A stretch of DNA of 64,000 nucleotides from NCBI GenBank assembly GCA_902625715.1, contig CACOCP010000004.1, forward strand, positions 1-64,000. The letters are read 5' to 3'. This document shows, one piece after another, positions 17,730 through 26,949 of this stretch. The notes under the pieces were generated by a model, which was not told the origin of the DNA, ran no database searches, and saw nothing but the letters and a program-made list of their open reading frames with translations. Both the position numbers and the translations under genes were made by a program. Position 1 is the stretch's first letter, and the number at the start of each line of letters is the position of its first letter. This stretch comes from an uncultured Pelagibacteraceae bacterium (GTDB taxonomy: Bacteria > Pseudomonadota > Alphaproteobacteria > Pelagibacterales > Pelagibacteraceae).

Positions 17730-18926
17730 ATGAAGAAAAAAAAAAATAAAAAAAAAAAATCAAAAAAAAATAATATCATTAAATCAAAAAAAACTACTAG
17801 ATTATCTAAGTTAAATAGAAAAATAAAAAAAAGAAGAACAAGAGTTAAACCTAAAAAAATTAAACACAGAAAAAAAAGAAAAATTAAATATATAAAAAAT
17901 ATAATTTCTACACCAAAAAAAGGTGATAGTTTAATTCTAAAAACAATAAGAATTCAAGAAACTTTAAAATCAAAATTTACATTTAAGTTTAATATAAATC
18001 TTTTAGCTATTGACAAAGCAATTGCAAAATTTTTTCAAAAAATTGATCAAAAAATAATTGAGTACAGAGAAATTAAAGCAGAGGAGAGAAGAAGAATCAA
18101 ATTAGAAAAATTAGAAATAGCTCAACAACAAAAGATACTTTTACAAAAGCAAAAAAAAGAAGATGAAGAAAATCAATTAAAACTTAAACAAAAAGAATTA
18201 AGAGAAGAAGAAAGATTAGAAAAAGAGAGAGCAAAAGATATAAAAATCTTTTTAAGAAAAGAGCAAGCATTAATAAGAAAAGAACAAGCAGAAAGACAAA
18301 AAAAATTCTTACAAGAAATTAAATTAGAACAACAAATAGAAAAGTTCAGAATTAGGGAAATTAAAGAACTTGAAAAATTAGAAAAAATTGCACTCAAGGA
18401 AAAGAGAGATGATTATTCAGGTTTACAAGAAAGAATAGAAAAACTTAAAAATAAATATCAACAACTAAGGGATCAAAAAATCCGAGAAAGAGTTGAGGCT
18501 CTAGGCGTTGAAATCCAAGAAGGAGATGATAGAGAAACACTTTTAAAAAAAGAAAGAGAATACAATATCGCCAGACAAAAAATTGAACTGGCTCTTGAAA
18601 GCTTTTATAGAAGTGCAAATAGTTTAGTTTTTCAACTTAACAAAAGATATATTACAAAACATATGTCCATACTCAGATGTATAGATAGAAGATTTGAAAC
18701 AGGAGAAATATTTATCAAATGGGATGAAACAATTGATGATGAGTGGTTAATTCTAATTTACATTAAAGATAATTCTCCAGACAAAGGGATTATAATTGAG
18801 GATAAATCGAATGAGGAAAAAAATTTTTCTTATGAATACCAACCTAGCGAAATTTTTAAAGCATCAGATATGATGGTGGACTCTTTAACACAACTAATCG
18901 CGAGAAAAAGATCTAAGAAAAACTAA
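17730..18926 (+). CDS. Lysine-rich coiled-coil protein of unknown function
   Basis: 398 residues, no recognised family. The first 60 or so residues are mostly lysine and arginine (start MKKKKNKKKKSKKNN), encoded by long A-runs. Residues about 110-270 form a highly charged E/K/R/Q coiled coil. The last 110 residues change character to a compact globular-looking domain (RSANSLVFQLNKRY, RRFETGEIFIKWDETIDDEW, IYIKDNSPDKGI). No signal peptide or membrane helix. The polybasic tail suggests binding to nucleic acid or phospholipid head groups (inference only). ATG at 17730 preferred over TTG at 17727. Stops overlap by four bases with the TPR gene on the other strand. Confidence 0.75.
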   Translation: MKKKKNKKKKSKKNNIIKSKKTTRLSKLNRKIKKRRTRVKPKKIKHRKKRKIKYIKNIISTPKKGDSLILKTIRIQETLKSKFTFKFNINLLAIDKAIAKFFQKIDQKIIEYREIKAEERRRIKLEKLEIAQQQKILLQKQKKEDEENQLKLKQKELREEERLEKERAKDIKIFLRKEQALIRKEQAERQKKFLQEIKLEQQIEKFRIREIKELEKLEKIALKEKRDDYSGLQERIEKLKNKYQQLRDQKIRERVEALGVEIQEGDDRETLLKKEREYNIARQKIELALESFYRSANSLVFQLNKRYITKHMSILRCIDRRFETGEIFIKWDETIDDEWLILIYIKDNSPDKGIIIEDKSNEEKNFSYEYQPSEIFKASDMMVDSLTQLIARKRSKKN

Positions 18927-19471
18927 ATTTGCAATTCTTTAATCAAATTCTTTATCATTTGAATACTTTCAGCACTTTTAATCATTGGATAAATCGATTT
19001 TGCTCTTTCCAGATCATTTATAGCTTTTTCATATTCTCTAAATGACAAGTAAATTTGTGCTCTCCCAGACAAAGCACCAAAATGTCTTGGTTCTAAATTC
19101 AATACTTTTTCTATATCTTTTAAAGACTCCTTGTAGTTACCCATAATAAAAAGCAAAGTGGCTCTTTTATTCCAAGCTTCAGCCCAAACAGGATCTTCCT
19201 TAATAACATCGGTAAATAATTTCAATGCTAATTGGTACTGACGATTATTCATTGAATAAGTTGCATTCTCCAACTTATTCGTTAGATACTCATTATGTGG
19301 ATGCGTGATCCAAGTATTCCAGATACTCTTTTCAACTTGCTCTGCAGTCTTTAAATCTTTTGCAGCATTAAGTTTTTCAAATAAAATATTTAAATTCTCA
19401 TTTGCTAAACTTGCTTTGCACAGTGAAACAAAAAAAATTACAGTTAAAATAAATCTTTTATTCAGATACAT
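18923..19471 (-). CDS. Secreted tetratricopeptide-repeat protein
   Basis: 182 residues with a signal peptide (about 1-23, ending SLA-NE) and at least three TPR units: NRQYQLALKLFTDVIKEDPVWAE, AWNKRATLLFIMGNYKESLKDI and LEPRHFGALSGRAQIYLSF, each written here in part. TPR arrays bind proteins; a periplasmic scaffold or assembly role is likely but not specified. Its ATG lies 14 bases before the stop of the upstream regulator gene, so it is probably cotranscribed with it. Confidence 0.8.
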   Translation of the reverse strand: MYLNKRFILTVIFFVSLCKASLANENLNILFEKLNAAKDLKTAEQVEKSIWNTWITHPHNEYLTNKLENATYSMNNRQYQLALKLFTDVIKEDPVWAEAWNKRATLLFIMGNYKESLKDIEKVLNLEPRHFGALSGRAQIYLSFREYEKAINDLERAKSIYPMIKSAESIQMIKNLIKELQI

Positions 19472-21149
19472 ATACTGAAACTCCCCTTGAGTTTAAATCT
19501 ATATCAAATTTTTTATGTAATGGTGGAAAAGCTCTTTGTGAACAATCCAACCTATCGCAGGTTCTACAAGATACCCCAATTGGTAGTTCTGATTTTTTAT
19601 CATTTAAATCCAAATTCTCCGTATATACAAATTCTTTTGCATATTTAGCCTCACAGCCAAGGCCTATTGATAGCATGCTTTTTTTTTGGCCATATCTTCC
19701 AACACCTTTTTCTACAGTTCTAGCAATACAAACATATTTTTCACCATTTGTCATTTTACTTACTGCTGCTTGTATAACACCAGGTCTTGAAAAAGCTGAG
19801 TAAACATTCCATCTTGGACATGCGCCACCATATCTTGGTATTTCAATCCCAGAAAGTGAAAACCTTTTTGAGATATTACCGGCAACATCAACTCTTAAAA
19901 AGTGAAAAGGTATTCCAGGTTGTTTTGGATCTTGCAGGCAAGTCACTCTATGAGCAACTTGCTCAAAAGAAGTTGCAAAAGTATTTTGTAATAGTTCTAA
20001 ATCATATTTTAAATCCTTGCATTCTTTATGAAATAAATTGTAAGGCATAAGAATTGCTGCACCACAATAATTAAGTAAAGCCACTCTAGTTAATTTTTTA
20101 GCTTCTAAAGATGGAAATTGAAATTTAGATAAATAATGATCAATTATATCTGAAGCACCTTCTTGGGCTATTTGAGCCGCAGCATGAAGTTTTTTGGTTT
20201 CTAGAGATAAATAATCTGAAAGCAATAATTCTTTAGTCTTTGTGTTATAGATTTTCGAGAAAGGCTTATTTTCCTCTGGTATTACATCTATTACCAAAAT
20301 TTTATATTTTTTTTTAAGAAAATCGCAAAGGGCAATATATCGTGTACGATTATTCTGTTTAACTTCTTCAAAAATTTTATTTGCAAAATTTTCTAGCAAA
20401 GGAAAAAAATTTTTATTTTCTTGAAGAAAATCTGATATTACCTCTCCTGGAAAGGCTGCTTTTCTACTATCTATTATTTTACCAGATATATTTTCGACTT
20501 TAGATATAATCTCGTGATCTTTTTGTTTAAAATTGTCACCTAATTTTATAAGCGCTTTAGCAATTTTTGGATTTGTATTGACTAAATCTTTTACTTCTGG
20601 TCCAAGTATATCTAAGTCTTCAAATAATTCATCTCCAAGTAACTCTGATATATTGTTTTCGAGATTTAAATCATACTTGTTGGTAAGATCAGATAGTTCA
20701 ATTTTAAGTTCTTTACAAACTTTAATAACAAGATCACCATCAATTTTTCTTTTCCCACTTTCAATTAAATTTAAGTAACTTGGCGATATTCCAAGTTGCT
20801 CAGATAATTTATTAGCTTGTATACCCAATTGTCTTCTAAAAGCTTTAATTTTTGGTCCAATTTTTAAATTTAGTTCGTTTATAGTTTTTTTATTCGAGAA
20901 ATTTGCAATAGCTCTTTTTGAATTATCTAGATTTAAAACGTTTTCATTTGATAAATCACTTAGTTCTATTCTAAGCTCTTGACTAATTTTTAGGAGAAGA
21001 TCACCATCAATCTTACGTTTACCGCTTTCAATTAGGTTCAGATAACTTGGTGAAATTCCTATTTGTTCAGCTAATTTTTTTGCTTGAAGACCTAATTTTC
21101 TTCTGAGATCCTTTATTTTGTTACCTATTTTGATATCAATTTGACTCAT
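19458..21149 (-). CDS. ScfR/RamB-type transcriptional regulator with two tandem HTH domains
   Basis: 563 residues. Two XRE/Cro helix-turn-helix domains occur in tandem (about residues 9-64 and 98-153), nearly superimposable: both contain GISPSYLNLIESGKRKIDGD. They are followed by an IrrE/ImmA-like (DUF955) region around 270-400 and a C-terminal short-chain acyl-regulator domain ending with the cysteine motif CRTCDRLDCSQRAFPP. Family members (RamB, PccR, ScfR) control acetate, propionate and glyoxylate genes, usually with one HTH and about 470 residues. Divergent from isocitrate lyase across an operator-like array. Likely controls aceA and itself. Confidence 0.88.
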   Translation of the reverse strand: MSQIDIKIGNKIKDLRRKLGLQAKKLAEQIGISPSYLNLIESGKRKIDGDLLLKISQELRIELSDLSNENVLNLDNSKRAIANFSNKKTINELNLKIGPKIKAFRRQLGIQANKLSEQLGISPSYLNLIESGKRKIDGDLVIKVCKELKIELSDLTNKYDLNLENNISELLGDELFEDLDILGPEVKDLVNTNPKIAKALIKLGDNFKQKDHEIISKVENISGKIIDSRKAAFPGEVISDFLQENKNFFPLLENFANKIFEEVKQNNRTRYIALCDFLKKKYKILVIDVIPEENKPFSKIYNTKTKELLLSDYLSLETKKLHAAAQIAQEGASDIIDHYLSKFQFPSLEAKKLTRVALLNYCGAAILMPYNLFHKECKDLKYDLELLQNTFATSFEQVAHRVTCLQDPKQPGIPFHFLRVDVAGNISKRFSLSGIEIPRYGGACPRWNVYSAFSRPGVIQAAVSKMTNGEKYVCIARTVEKGVGRYGQKKSMLSIGLGCEAKYAKEFVYTENLDLNDKKSELPIGVSCRTCDRLDCSQRAFPPLHKKFDIDLNSRGVSVYVSE

Positions 21150-21155
21150 GTAAAT

Positions 21156-21237
21156 TTTGTAAATTTAAATTTACAAAAAATTAATCATATTTACAAGTAA
21201 AATCAACATTTTTATTGTATTTGTAAATATTGTAAAT
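21156..21237. promoter_or_regulatory. Operator array between the ScfR-type regulator and aceA
   Basis: Five exact copies of TTGTAAAT or its complement ATTTACAA: 21157-21164, 21169-21176, 21189-21196, 21221-21228 and 21230-21237. The first two form a perfect 22-base palindrome (21156-21177) seven bases upstream of the regulator start; the last two are direct repeats nine bases apart. A possible plus-strand promoter, TTTACA (21190-21195), 17 bases, TATTGT (21213-21218), is embedded. RamB/PccR-type regulators bind TTTGCAAA-like repeats, which these resemble. Confidence 0.7.
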
Positions 21238-21250
21238 TATTAATCAAATT

Positions 21251-21415
21251 ATGGATAAGAACAAAATTAACAACATAGAAAATAGCTCTCAAACCACTAA
21301 TCACCAGGATCATCAAGAACATAAATCTAGAGGTATATATCTTAGAGATGACCATTGTGACTGGGGATCTAGCGGTATGAACGAATTTACAGAAGAATAC
21401 TCAGAAAAAAATTAA
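21251..21415 (+). CDS. Small 54-residue ORF upstream of aceA, function unknown
   Basis: Opens with ATG just after the operator array and ends 46 bases before the aceA start. The peptide begins MDKNKINNIENSSQTT and is rich in His and acidic residues (NHQDHQEHKSRG, then RDDHCDWGSSGMNEF). No signal peptide, no membrane helix, no clear Shine-Dalgarno. It would be cotranscribed with aceA. I do not recognise a family. It could be a genuine small protein, possibly metal binding given the His/Cys spacing, or a chance frame; absence of stops over 54 codons in such AT-rich DNA favours coding. Confidence 0.5.
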   Translation: MDKNKINNIENSSQTTNHQDHQEHKSRGIYLRDDHCDWGSSGMNEFTEEYSEKN

Positions 21416-21461
21416 TTCGTTTAATTCGAGCTAATTATCAAATTACCTAACAAAGGAAATT

Positions 21462-22736
21462 ATGTCAGCTGAAAACGTTTCGTACGATTTAAAAAGATTT
21501 GCAGGAATAAAAAGAGATTACAAGCCAGAAGAAGTTGAGAGATTAAAAGGTTCTTTGAAAATTGAATATTCTATGTGTAAAGCCCAGTCGATAAAATTAT
21601 GGAGGTTGCTTAATACAGAAGCTTACGTTAACACATTAGGTTCTCTTTCTGGAAATCAGGCAGTTCAACATGCAAAAGCTGGTTTAAAAGCAATTTACTT
21701 AAGTGGATGGCAAGTTGCTGCAGACGCAAATAGTGCTGGAGAGATGTATCCAGACCAATCACTTTATCCATATGATAGTGCACCAAAACTTGTTGAAGCA
21801 ATGAATAACTCATTAATTAGAGCTGATCAAATTCAACATATGGAGTTGTCAGATGGTGATATGAAAAAAGAAAATTCTATTGATTATATGTTGCCAATAA
21901 TTGCTGATGGAGAAGCAGGATTTGGAGGTCCATTAAACGTATTTGAGTTAACAAAAAAATTCATTAAAGCAGGTGCGGCGGGTGTTCATTTTGAAGATCA
22001 GCTAGCTAGTGAAAAAAAATGTGGCCATATGGGAGGTAAAGTTTTGGTCCCAACTGGCACAATGGTAAGAAACCTAAAAGCAGCGAGGTTGGCAGCTGAT
22101 ATTGCTGATGTTCCTCTCATTATACTTGCAAGAACAGATGCCAATGCTGCTAAATTAATTACAAATGATTTCGATGAAAATGATAAACCATTTCTAACAG
22201 GCGAGAGATCTCCTGAAGGTTTTTATTACGTTAAAGATGGAATTGAGCAAGCTATTTCCAGAGGACTAGCTTATGCACCATATGCAGATCTTATTTGGTG
22301 TGAAACAGCAACACCAAATTTAAAAGAAGCAAAAAAATTTGCTGATGCCATTCACGAAAAATTTCCAGGTAAATTATTAGCTTATAACTGTTCTCCATCA
22401 TTTAATTGGAAAAAACATTTGTCAGATGATGAAATTGCATCTTTCCAACAAGAAATTGGAAAAATGGGTTATAAATTTCAATTCATAACTTTAGCAGGTT
22501 TTCATACTCAGAATATTGCAATATTTGAGCTCGCAGAAAAATATAAATCAAAAGGGATGAGTGCTTATTCTGAAATTCAAGAGCATGAGTTTGCAAGAGA
22601 AAAAGATGGTTATACTAGTGTTAAACATCAAAGAGAAGTAGGAACGTCATATTTTGATGCAGTATCTAACACGATAAGTTCTGGAAAAAGCTCAACAACT
22701 GCAATGGAAGGCTCAACAGAATCTGAGCAGTTTTAG
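21462..22736 (+). CDS. aceA: Isocitrate lyase
   Basis: 424 residues, glyoxylate-shunt enzyme splitting isocitrate into glyoxylate and succinate. The catalytic loop KKCGHMGGK (Cys near residue 187) is intact, with [16 protein letters not shown] upstream and [15 protein letters not shown] downstream, as in class I isocitrate lyases. A Shine-Dalgarno-like AAAGGAAA precedes the ATG. The divergent ScfR/RamB-type regulator and the TTGTAAAT array upstream point to control by acyl-CoA or related metabolites (inference). Malate synthase is not in this window. Confidence 0.97.
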   Translation: MSAENVSYDLKRFAGIKRDYKPEEVERLKGSLKIEYSMCKAQSIKLWRLLNTEAYVNTLGSLSGNQAVQHAKAGLKAIYLSGWQVAADANSAGEMYPDQSLYPYDSAPKLVEAMNNSLIRADQIQHMELSDGDMKKENSIDYMLPIIADGEAGFGGPLNVFELTKKFIKAGAAGVHFEDQLASEKKCGHMGGKVLVPTGTMVRNLKAARLAADIADVPLIILARTDANAAKLITNDFDENDKPFLTGERSPEGFYYVKDGIEQAISRGLAYAPYADLIWCETATPNLKEAKKFADAIHEKFPGKLLAYNCSPSFNWKKHLSDDEIASFQQEIGKMGYKFQFITLAGFHTQNIAIFELAEKYKSKGMSAYSEIQEHEFAREKDGYTSVKHQREVGTSYFDAVSNTISSGKSSTTAMEGSTESEQF

Positions 22737-22739
22737 TAA

Positions 22740-23459
22740 CTAGTCTTTTAATTTTTGAACTTGGTCCCAAGCAGAATTTATAGATCTCATTTTCTTTTTA
22801 CTTTCTTCTATAACCTCAGGCGGAACACCTTTGCTTAAAAGCAAATCAGGATGGTGTTCTTTACTTAGTTTAATATATCTTTTTCTTATTTCCGTTAGGC
22901 TATCATCAGGATTGCTTTCAAGCACTATATAAGGGTTAAGTTTATCGGATGATTTTCTGCTTTCCTTCAAACTATTAAATTGACTTTCACTGAGGCCAAA
23001 TATTCTTGCTATATCTTCTATCATAACTAACTCGGCCTGACTTATGTTCCCGTCAGCCTCAGCTATGTAGAATAAAATATTTATAACCTCCTCTAGTACG
23101 TTTAAATTTCCTCTATAAATTTGAGCAACTTGTTCTGCATAAGGCTTATACCCAGTAGACTCGTTTTTTGCTTTGTTAAAAATTTTTCCAACTTGGTCAA
23201 TTTCATTTTCAGGAATTTTAAGTTTATCTTTGACTGCAATTAATTCCTCTTTACTGACTTGTCCATCTGCCTTACTTAATTTTGCTGATAGAACAATTAA
23301 AGACAATGCAAAGATTTGTTGAGGTTGTGCAAAAGAATTATTTATAGACCCTTTAGCTCTAGATATCTTTCCTCCGATTAAGGAACCTAATAGCATACCA
23401 AATGGTCCTCCTAGTGAAAAACCAATCATTCCACCTATCAAACTTCCCCAAATAGACAT
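22740..23459 (-). CDS. DjlA-like co-chaperone (TerB + J domain)
   Basis: 239 residues. A glycine-rich membrane-associated start (residues 1-32, WGSLIGGMIGFSLGGPFG) is followed by a TerB-type helical domain (LIVLSAKLSKADGQVSKEE and FYIAEADGNISQAE, with paired acidic residues) and a C-terminal J domain (ESNPDDSLTEIRKRYIKL, SKEHHPDLLLSKG with HPD). This order is that of DjlA, a membrane-linked DnaK partner. Second J-domain membrane protein in the window. Tail-to-tail with aceA, three bases apart. Confidence 0.88.
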   Translation of the reverse strand: MSIWGSLIGGMIGFSLGGPFGMLLGSLIGGKISRAKGSINNSFAQPQQIFALSLIVLSAKLSKADGQVSKEELIAVKDKLKIPENEIDQVGKIFNKAKNESTGYKPYAEQVAQIYRGNLNVLEEVINILFYIAEADGNISQAELVMIEDIARIFGLSESQFNSLKESRKSSDKLNPYIVLESNPDDSLTEIRKRYIKLSKEHHPDLLLSKGVPPEVIEESKKKMRSINSAWDQVQKLKD

Positions 23460-23491
23460 AAATATTTTAAAATTATATAATAAATTTTAAA

Positions 23492-23785
23492 ATGTTAACA
23501 ACTTCTTTAATCTTATTTATACTTTTTTTGTTATTTAGCTGGGTAGCTTCATGGATTAGATACTTTAACCAATTAGATAAAAGATTTGGCGAGTCCATCT
23601 GGAGATATAGTTATGATCATCACGTAGTAGGAGAAAGGGATATTTCAATTTTAGATGATAGGGAGTTTGTTCTATTAAGACGGAAAAGAAATAGTGTAAT
23701 TACAACTATGTACTTTATTGTTTTTTTAGCGTTTATCTTTTTTATGTCATTAATGGGTGACATACTTATTAAAATAACTGGCTAG
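23492..23785 (+). CDS. Small two-helix membrane protein, unknown
   Basis: 97 residues with a hydrophobic helix at about 4-22 and another at 72-93, separated by a charged loop (NQLDKRFGESIWRYSYDHH, ISILDDREFVLLRRKRN). The loop is probably cytoplasmic by the positive-inside rule (RRKRN before helix 2). I do not recognise a family. It diverges from the DjlA-like gene and shares the CTAG stop overlap with the DCC-family gene. Confidence 0.6.
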   Translation: MLTTSLILFILFLLFSWVASWIRYFNQLDKRFGESIWRYSYDHHVVGERDISILDDREFVLLRRKRNSVITTMYFIVFLAFIFFMSLMGDILIKITG

Positions 23786-24129
23786 TTTTTAAGTTGTTTT
23801 TTATTTTTTAAATATAAGAAAAAAGCAACAATTTCATAACCTATGTAAAAGAAATGGTAAACAACTGGTAATTTAAAAAATTTATATAAAATTTTGTATT
23901 TTGGGATTTCTTTCCACACTAATAAAAAGGCGTCAACACCAACATAAATCTTTGCGTCCTTTTTTACATGTAGCCTTCTTAAAAGTTCTTTATCAGATTT
24001 ATTTGTTTCTTCTTCAGCCTCTTTATTTTGAGTAATATCTATCCAGTTTAATTCGCTAATATTTTCTTTTTTATAAAGGTTAATTTCTGCTCTACAAATA
24101 TTACAAGAATTATTAAAATAAACTTTCAT
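23782..24129 (-). CDS. DCC-family thiol-disulfide oxidoreductase-like protein (DUF393)
   Basis: 115 residues, starting MKVYFNNSCNICRAEINLYKK. The C-x-x-C pair (Cys9, Cys12) follows a YF-N-x-x-C context as in DUF393 proteins, where the motif is usually D-G-x-C-x-x-C; here Asn-Ser precedes the first cysteine. Further family features are LHVKKDAKIYVGVDAFLLVW and a hydrophobic C-terminal stretch. Probably a thioredoxin-fold protein, redox partner unknown. Converges on the small membrane protein. Confidence 0.75.
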   Translation of the reverse strand: MKVYFNNSCNICRAEINLYKKENISELNWIDITQNKEAEEETNKSDKELLRRLHVKKDAKIYVGVDAFLLVWKEIPKYKILYKFFKLPVVYHFFYIGYEIVAFFLYLKNKKQLKN

Positions 24130-24216
24130 CAGTTAAATTTATAATGATTTTTTGAATTTTTCTTAATGTGATAAAACGACTGTTGAAATATTAATTATGG
24201 CAACTACATTAGCTTG

Positions 24217-25629
24217 ATGTCAATTTTCTACAAAAATAGCGACTTAGATAATATTAAAGCAGAGAATATCGTATCAGATACACTAAATAATTGTGATGAT
24301 GGGGAGTTATACTTAGAAAATTCGAAATCAGAATCAATCTTATTAGACGATAACAAAATTAAGAACTCAAGCTATAGTTCCGACTTAGGCTATGGGTTTA
24401 GGGCAATTACAGGAGAAGTTGTAGCTTATTCTCACTCTAATGATATTTCAAAAGATTCTGTTCTAAAATCAAGTCAGAACCTTAAAGATACACTCAAATC
24501 AACAAAGGGTACTTACAATCATGAAATTCCCAAATCAAATAAAAAATATTATGAAGATCTAAATCCAATTGAGGAAAAATCACAAAATTCAAAAATAAAA
24601 ATTTTAAATGAGGTAAATAATTACATTAGGTCTAAAGGAGATATGGTTAGCCAGGTAACAGCCAGTTTCTTAGGTGAGCATAAAGAAATTGAAATTATAC
24701 GATCAAATTCTGAGATTTTAAAAGATGTAAGGCCGCTGGTTAGATTTAATGTTTCAGTAGTATTAGAAAAAAATGGAAAAAAAGAAACTGGTGTTTATGG
24801 TATTGGTGGAAGACAGTCCTATGATGAATATTTAAAAAATGAAAACTGGAAACATGTTTGCGACGAAGCTTTTAGAATCGCTGATGTAAATCTTAAAAGC
24901 AAACCAGCTCCTGCTGGAGAAATGAAAGTCGTTTTAGGACCAGGTTGGCCAGCGATACTAATTCATGAAGCAATTGGACATGGTTTAGAGGGAGATTTTA
25001 ACAGAAAAAAAACTTCAGCATTTCATAATTTGATGGGCCAAAGAGTTGCAAGCGAAGGAGTAACAATAGTAGATGATGGTACTTTAAATCTTCGAAGAGG
25101 AAGTCTTACCATTGATGATGAAGGTACACCAACAGAGAATACTGTATTAATTGAAAACGGAATACTTAAAAACTTTATGCAAGATAGGCTAAATGCAAGG
25201 CTTATGAATACGAAATCTACAGGTAGTGGTCGAAGAGAAAGTTATAAACATGTCGTATTACCAAGAATGAGAAATACAATGATGTTAAGTGGAAAATATT
25301 CACAAGATGAAATGATAAGATCAGTTCATAAAGGTATCTTCGCAGTGAGTTTTGGAGGAGGTCAAGTCGATATTACTTCAGGAAAATTTGTTTTTAATTG
25401 CACTGAAGCTTATGAAATTAATAACGGAAAAATAGGCTCTCCAATCAAAGGTGCTACACTAATTGGTGACGGTCCGTCAATTTTAAAAGAAGTTTCAATG
25501 GTTGGGAATGATATGAAACTAGATCCTGGAATTGGCACATGTGGAAAAGCTGGACAAGGTGTTCCTGTAGGAGTTGCTCAACCATCTATTTTAATAAATA
25601 AAATGACAGTTGGTGGAACACAACTTTAA
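24217..25629 (+). CDS. tldD: TldD metallopeptidase
   Basis: 470 residues. Zinc-dependent peptidase subunit; in E. coli TldD forms a complex with TldE (PmbA) that processes microcin and CcdA-type peptides. The zinc site HEAIGHGLEGDF (HExxxH) is intact near residue 252, followed by DDGTLNLRRGSLTIDDEGTPT. Start set at ATG 24217 (TTG at 24214 adjoins). The TldE gene follows three bases after its stop. No precursor peptide or RiPP genes are nearby, so a housekeeping proteolysis role is likely. Confidence 0.93.
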   Translation: MSIFYKNSDLDNIKAENIVSDTLNNCDDGELYLENSKSESILLDDNKIKNSSYSSDLGYGFRAITGEVVAYSHSNDISKDSVLKSSQNLKDTLKSTKGTYNHEIPKSNKKYYEDLNPIEEKSQNSKIKILNEVNNYIRSKGDMVSQVTASFLGEHKEIEIIRSNSEILKDVRPLVRFNVSVVLEKNGKKETGVYGIGGRQSYDEYLKNENWKHVCDEAFRIADVNLKSKPAPAGEMKVVLGPGWPAILIHEAIGHGLEGDFNRKKTSAFHNLMGQRVASEGVTIVDDGTLNLRRGSLTIDDEGTPTENTVLIENGILKNFMQDRLNARLMNTKSTGSGRRESYKHVVLPRMRNTMMLSGKYSQDEMIRSVHKGIFAVSFGGGQVDITSGKFVFNCTEAYEINNGKIGSPIKGATLIGDGPSILKEVSMVGNDMKLDPGIGTCGKAGQGVPVGVAQPSILINKMTVGGTQL

Positions 25630-25632
25630 CAA

Positions 25633-26949
25633 ATGGTCAAAGATCAAGAGTATTTAAATAGTATAGCAAGTCAAACAATAGAGTATTCGAAAAAACTTGG
25701 TGCCACAGATGTAAATGTTGAGGTTATTCATTCCATTTCAGAAACAGTAAATTTAAGAAATAAACAATTAGATGAATCAAACAGATCTGATAGTTTTGCT
25801 ATAGGCATTACGACTTATATAAATAAAAAAAAATCAACAATCTCATCCTCAAATTTATCAAAAGATAATATTAAAATACTTACAGAAAGATGTATCGAGA
25901 CAGCAAAAATTACTCCTGATGACGAATTTAATTCATTACCTGACAAGGATTTAATGGCAAAAAATTTTGACAGTTTAGATCTTTATGATGAATTTCATGT
26001 TCCTAATAATAAAAAAATAGACATTTTAAAAGAAGCTGAGGAAGCTGCATCAAAAGAAGCTAAGATTATCAATACAGAAACAGACTTTACTGAAAATAAA
26101 TCAAATTTTGTTTTAGCCAATAGCAATGGTTTTATAAATGGATATAAAACTTCAAACTTTAATATTAGCTGTGTAGCGGTTGCTAAAAAAGATAGTCAAA
26201 TGGAGAGAGATTATGACTTTACTAGTAAAAGACATTTTTCTGATTTAACTAACCCAACAAATATAGGCAAAAGTGCTGCAGAAAATACTGTAAAAAAATT
26301 AGATCCTAAGAAAATAAAAAGTGAAAAAATAGGTATTATATTTGATAAAAAAATTTCGAAAGGTATTTTGAGTGTTTTATCTAGTGCAATATCTGCAGGA
26401 GCTATTTCAAGAGGAACCTCATTTTTAAAGAATAAAATTGGTGAAGAAATTTTTTCTAAATCGCTAAATGTTATTGATGATCCAAAAATAAAAAAAGGAC
26501 TTGGCTCTAAAAATTTTGATAGCGAAGGAGTAGAAACTAACAATCTTAAATTAATAGAAAACGGTGTATTAAAAAGCTATTTAGTAGATACGTATTACGG
26601 GAAAAAATTAAATTTGAAATCAAATGGAAGAAGCGGGGGAACAACCAACTTATATTTTGAAAATGGAAGTATGCCTCTTGAAACACTACTTAAATCTAGT
26701 AAAAAAAATTTATACATTACAGAAACAATTGGGCATGGCACAAACCTTGTAACAGGGGATTATTCTGTTGGTGCAAATGGTTTCATGGTTGAAAATGGTG
26801 AATTTATATATCCTGTAAGTGAAATTACAATTGCAGGAAATTTTAAGGAAATATTTAAAAATATTACTTTGGCTAATGATCTAGAATTTAAATACTCTAC
26901 TAATGCGCCAACTCTTTTAGTTGAGGGTATGATTGTAGCTGGAAGGTGA
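25633..26949 (+). CDS. pmbA: TldE/PmbA peptidase partner
   Basis: 438 residues, homologous in fold to TldD but without the HExxxH zinc motif, as expected of the non-catalytic partner. Family segments: ATDVNVEVIHSISETVNLRN at the start, NLKLIENGVLKSYLVDTYYGKKL and GDYSVGANGFMVENGEF near the end. Forms a heterodimer with TldD encoded immediately upstream. The last codons overlap the GTG start of the next gene, making a three-gene unit. Confidence 0.92.
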   Translation: MVKDQEYLNSIASQTIEYSKKLGATDVNVEVIHSISETVNLRNKQLDESNRSDSFAIGITTYINKKKSTISSSNLSKDNIKILTERCIETAKITPDDEFNSLPDKDLMAKNFDSLDLYDEFHVPNNKKIDILKEAEEAASKEAKIINTETDFTENKSNFVLANSNGFINGYKTSNFNISCVAVAKKDSQMERDYDFTSKRHFSDLTNPTNIGKSAAENTVKKLDPKKIKSEKIGIIFDKKISKGILSVLSSAISAGAISRGTSFLKNKIGEEIFSKSLNVIDDPKIKKGLGSKNFDSEGVETNNLKLIENGVLKSYLVDTYYGKKLNLKSNGRSGGTTNLYFENGSMPLETLLKSSKKNLYITETIGHGTNLVTGDYSVGANGFMVENGEFIYPVSEITIAGNFKEIFKNITLANDLEFKYSTNAPTLLVEGMIVAGR

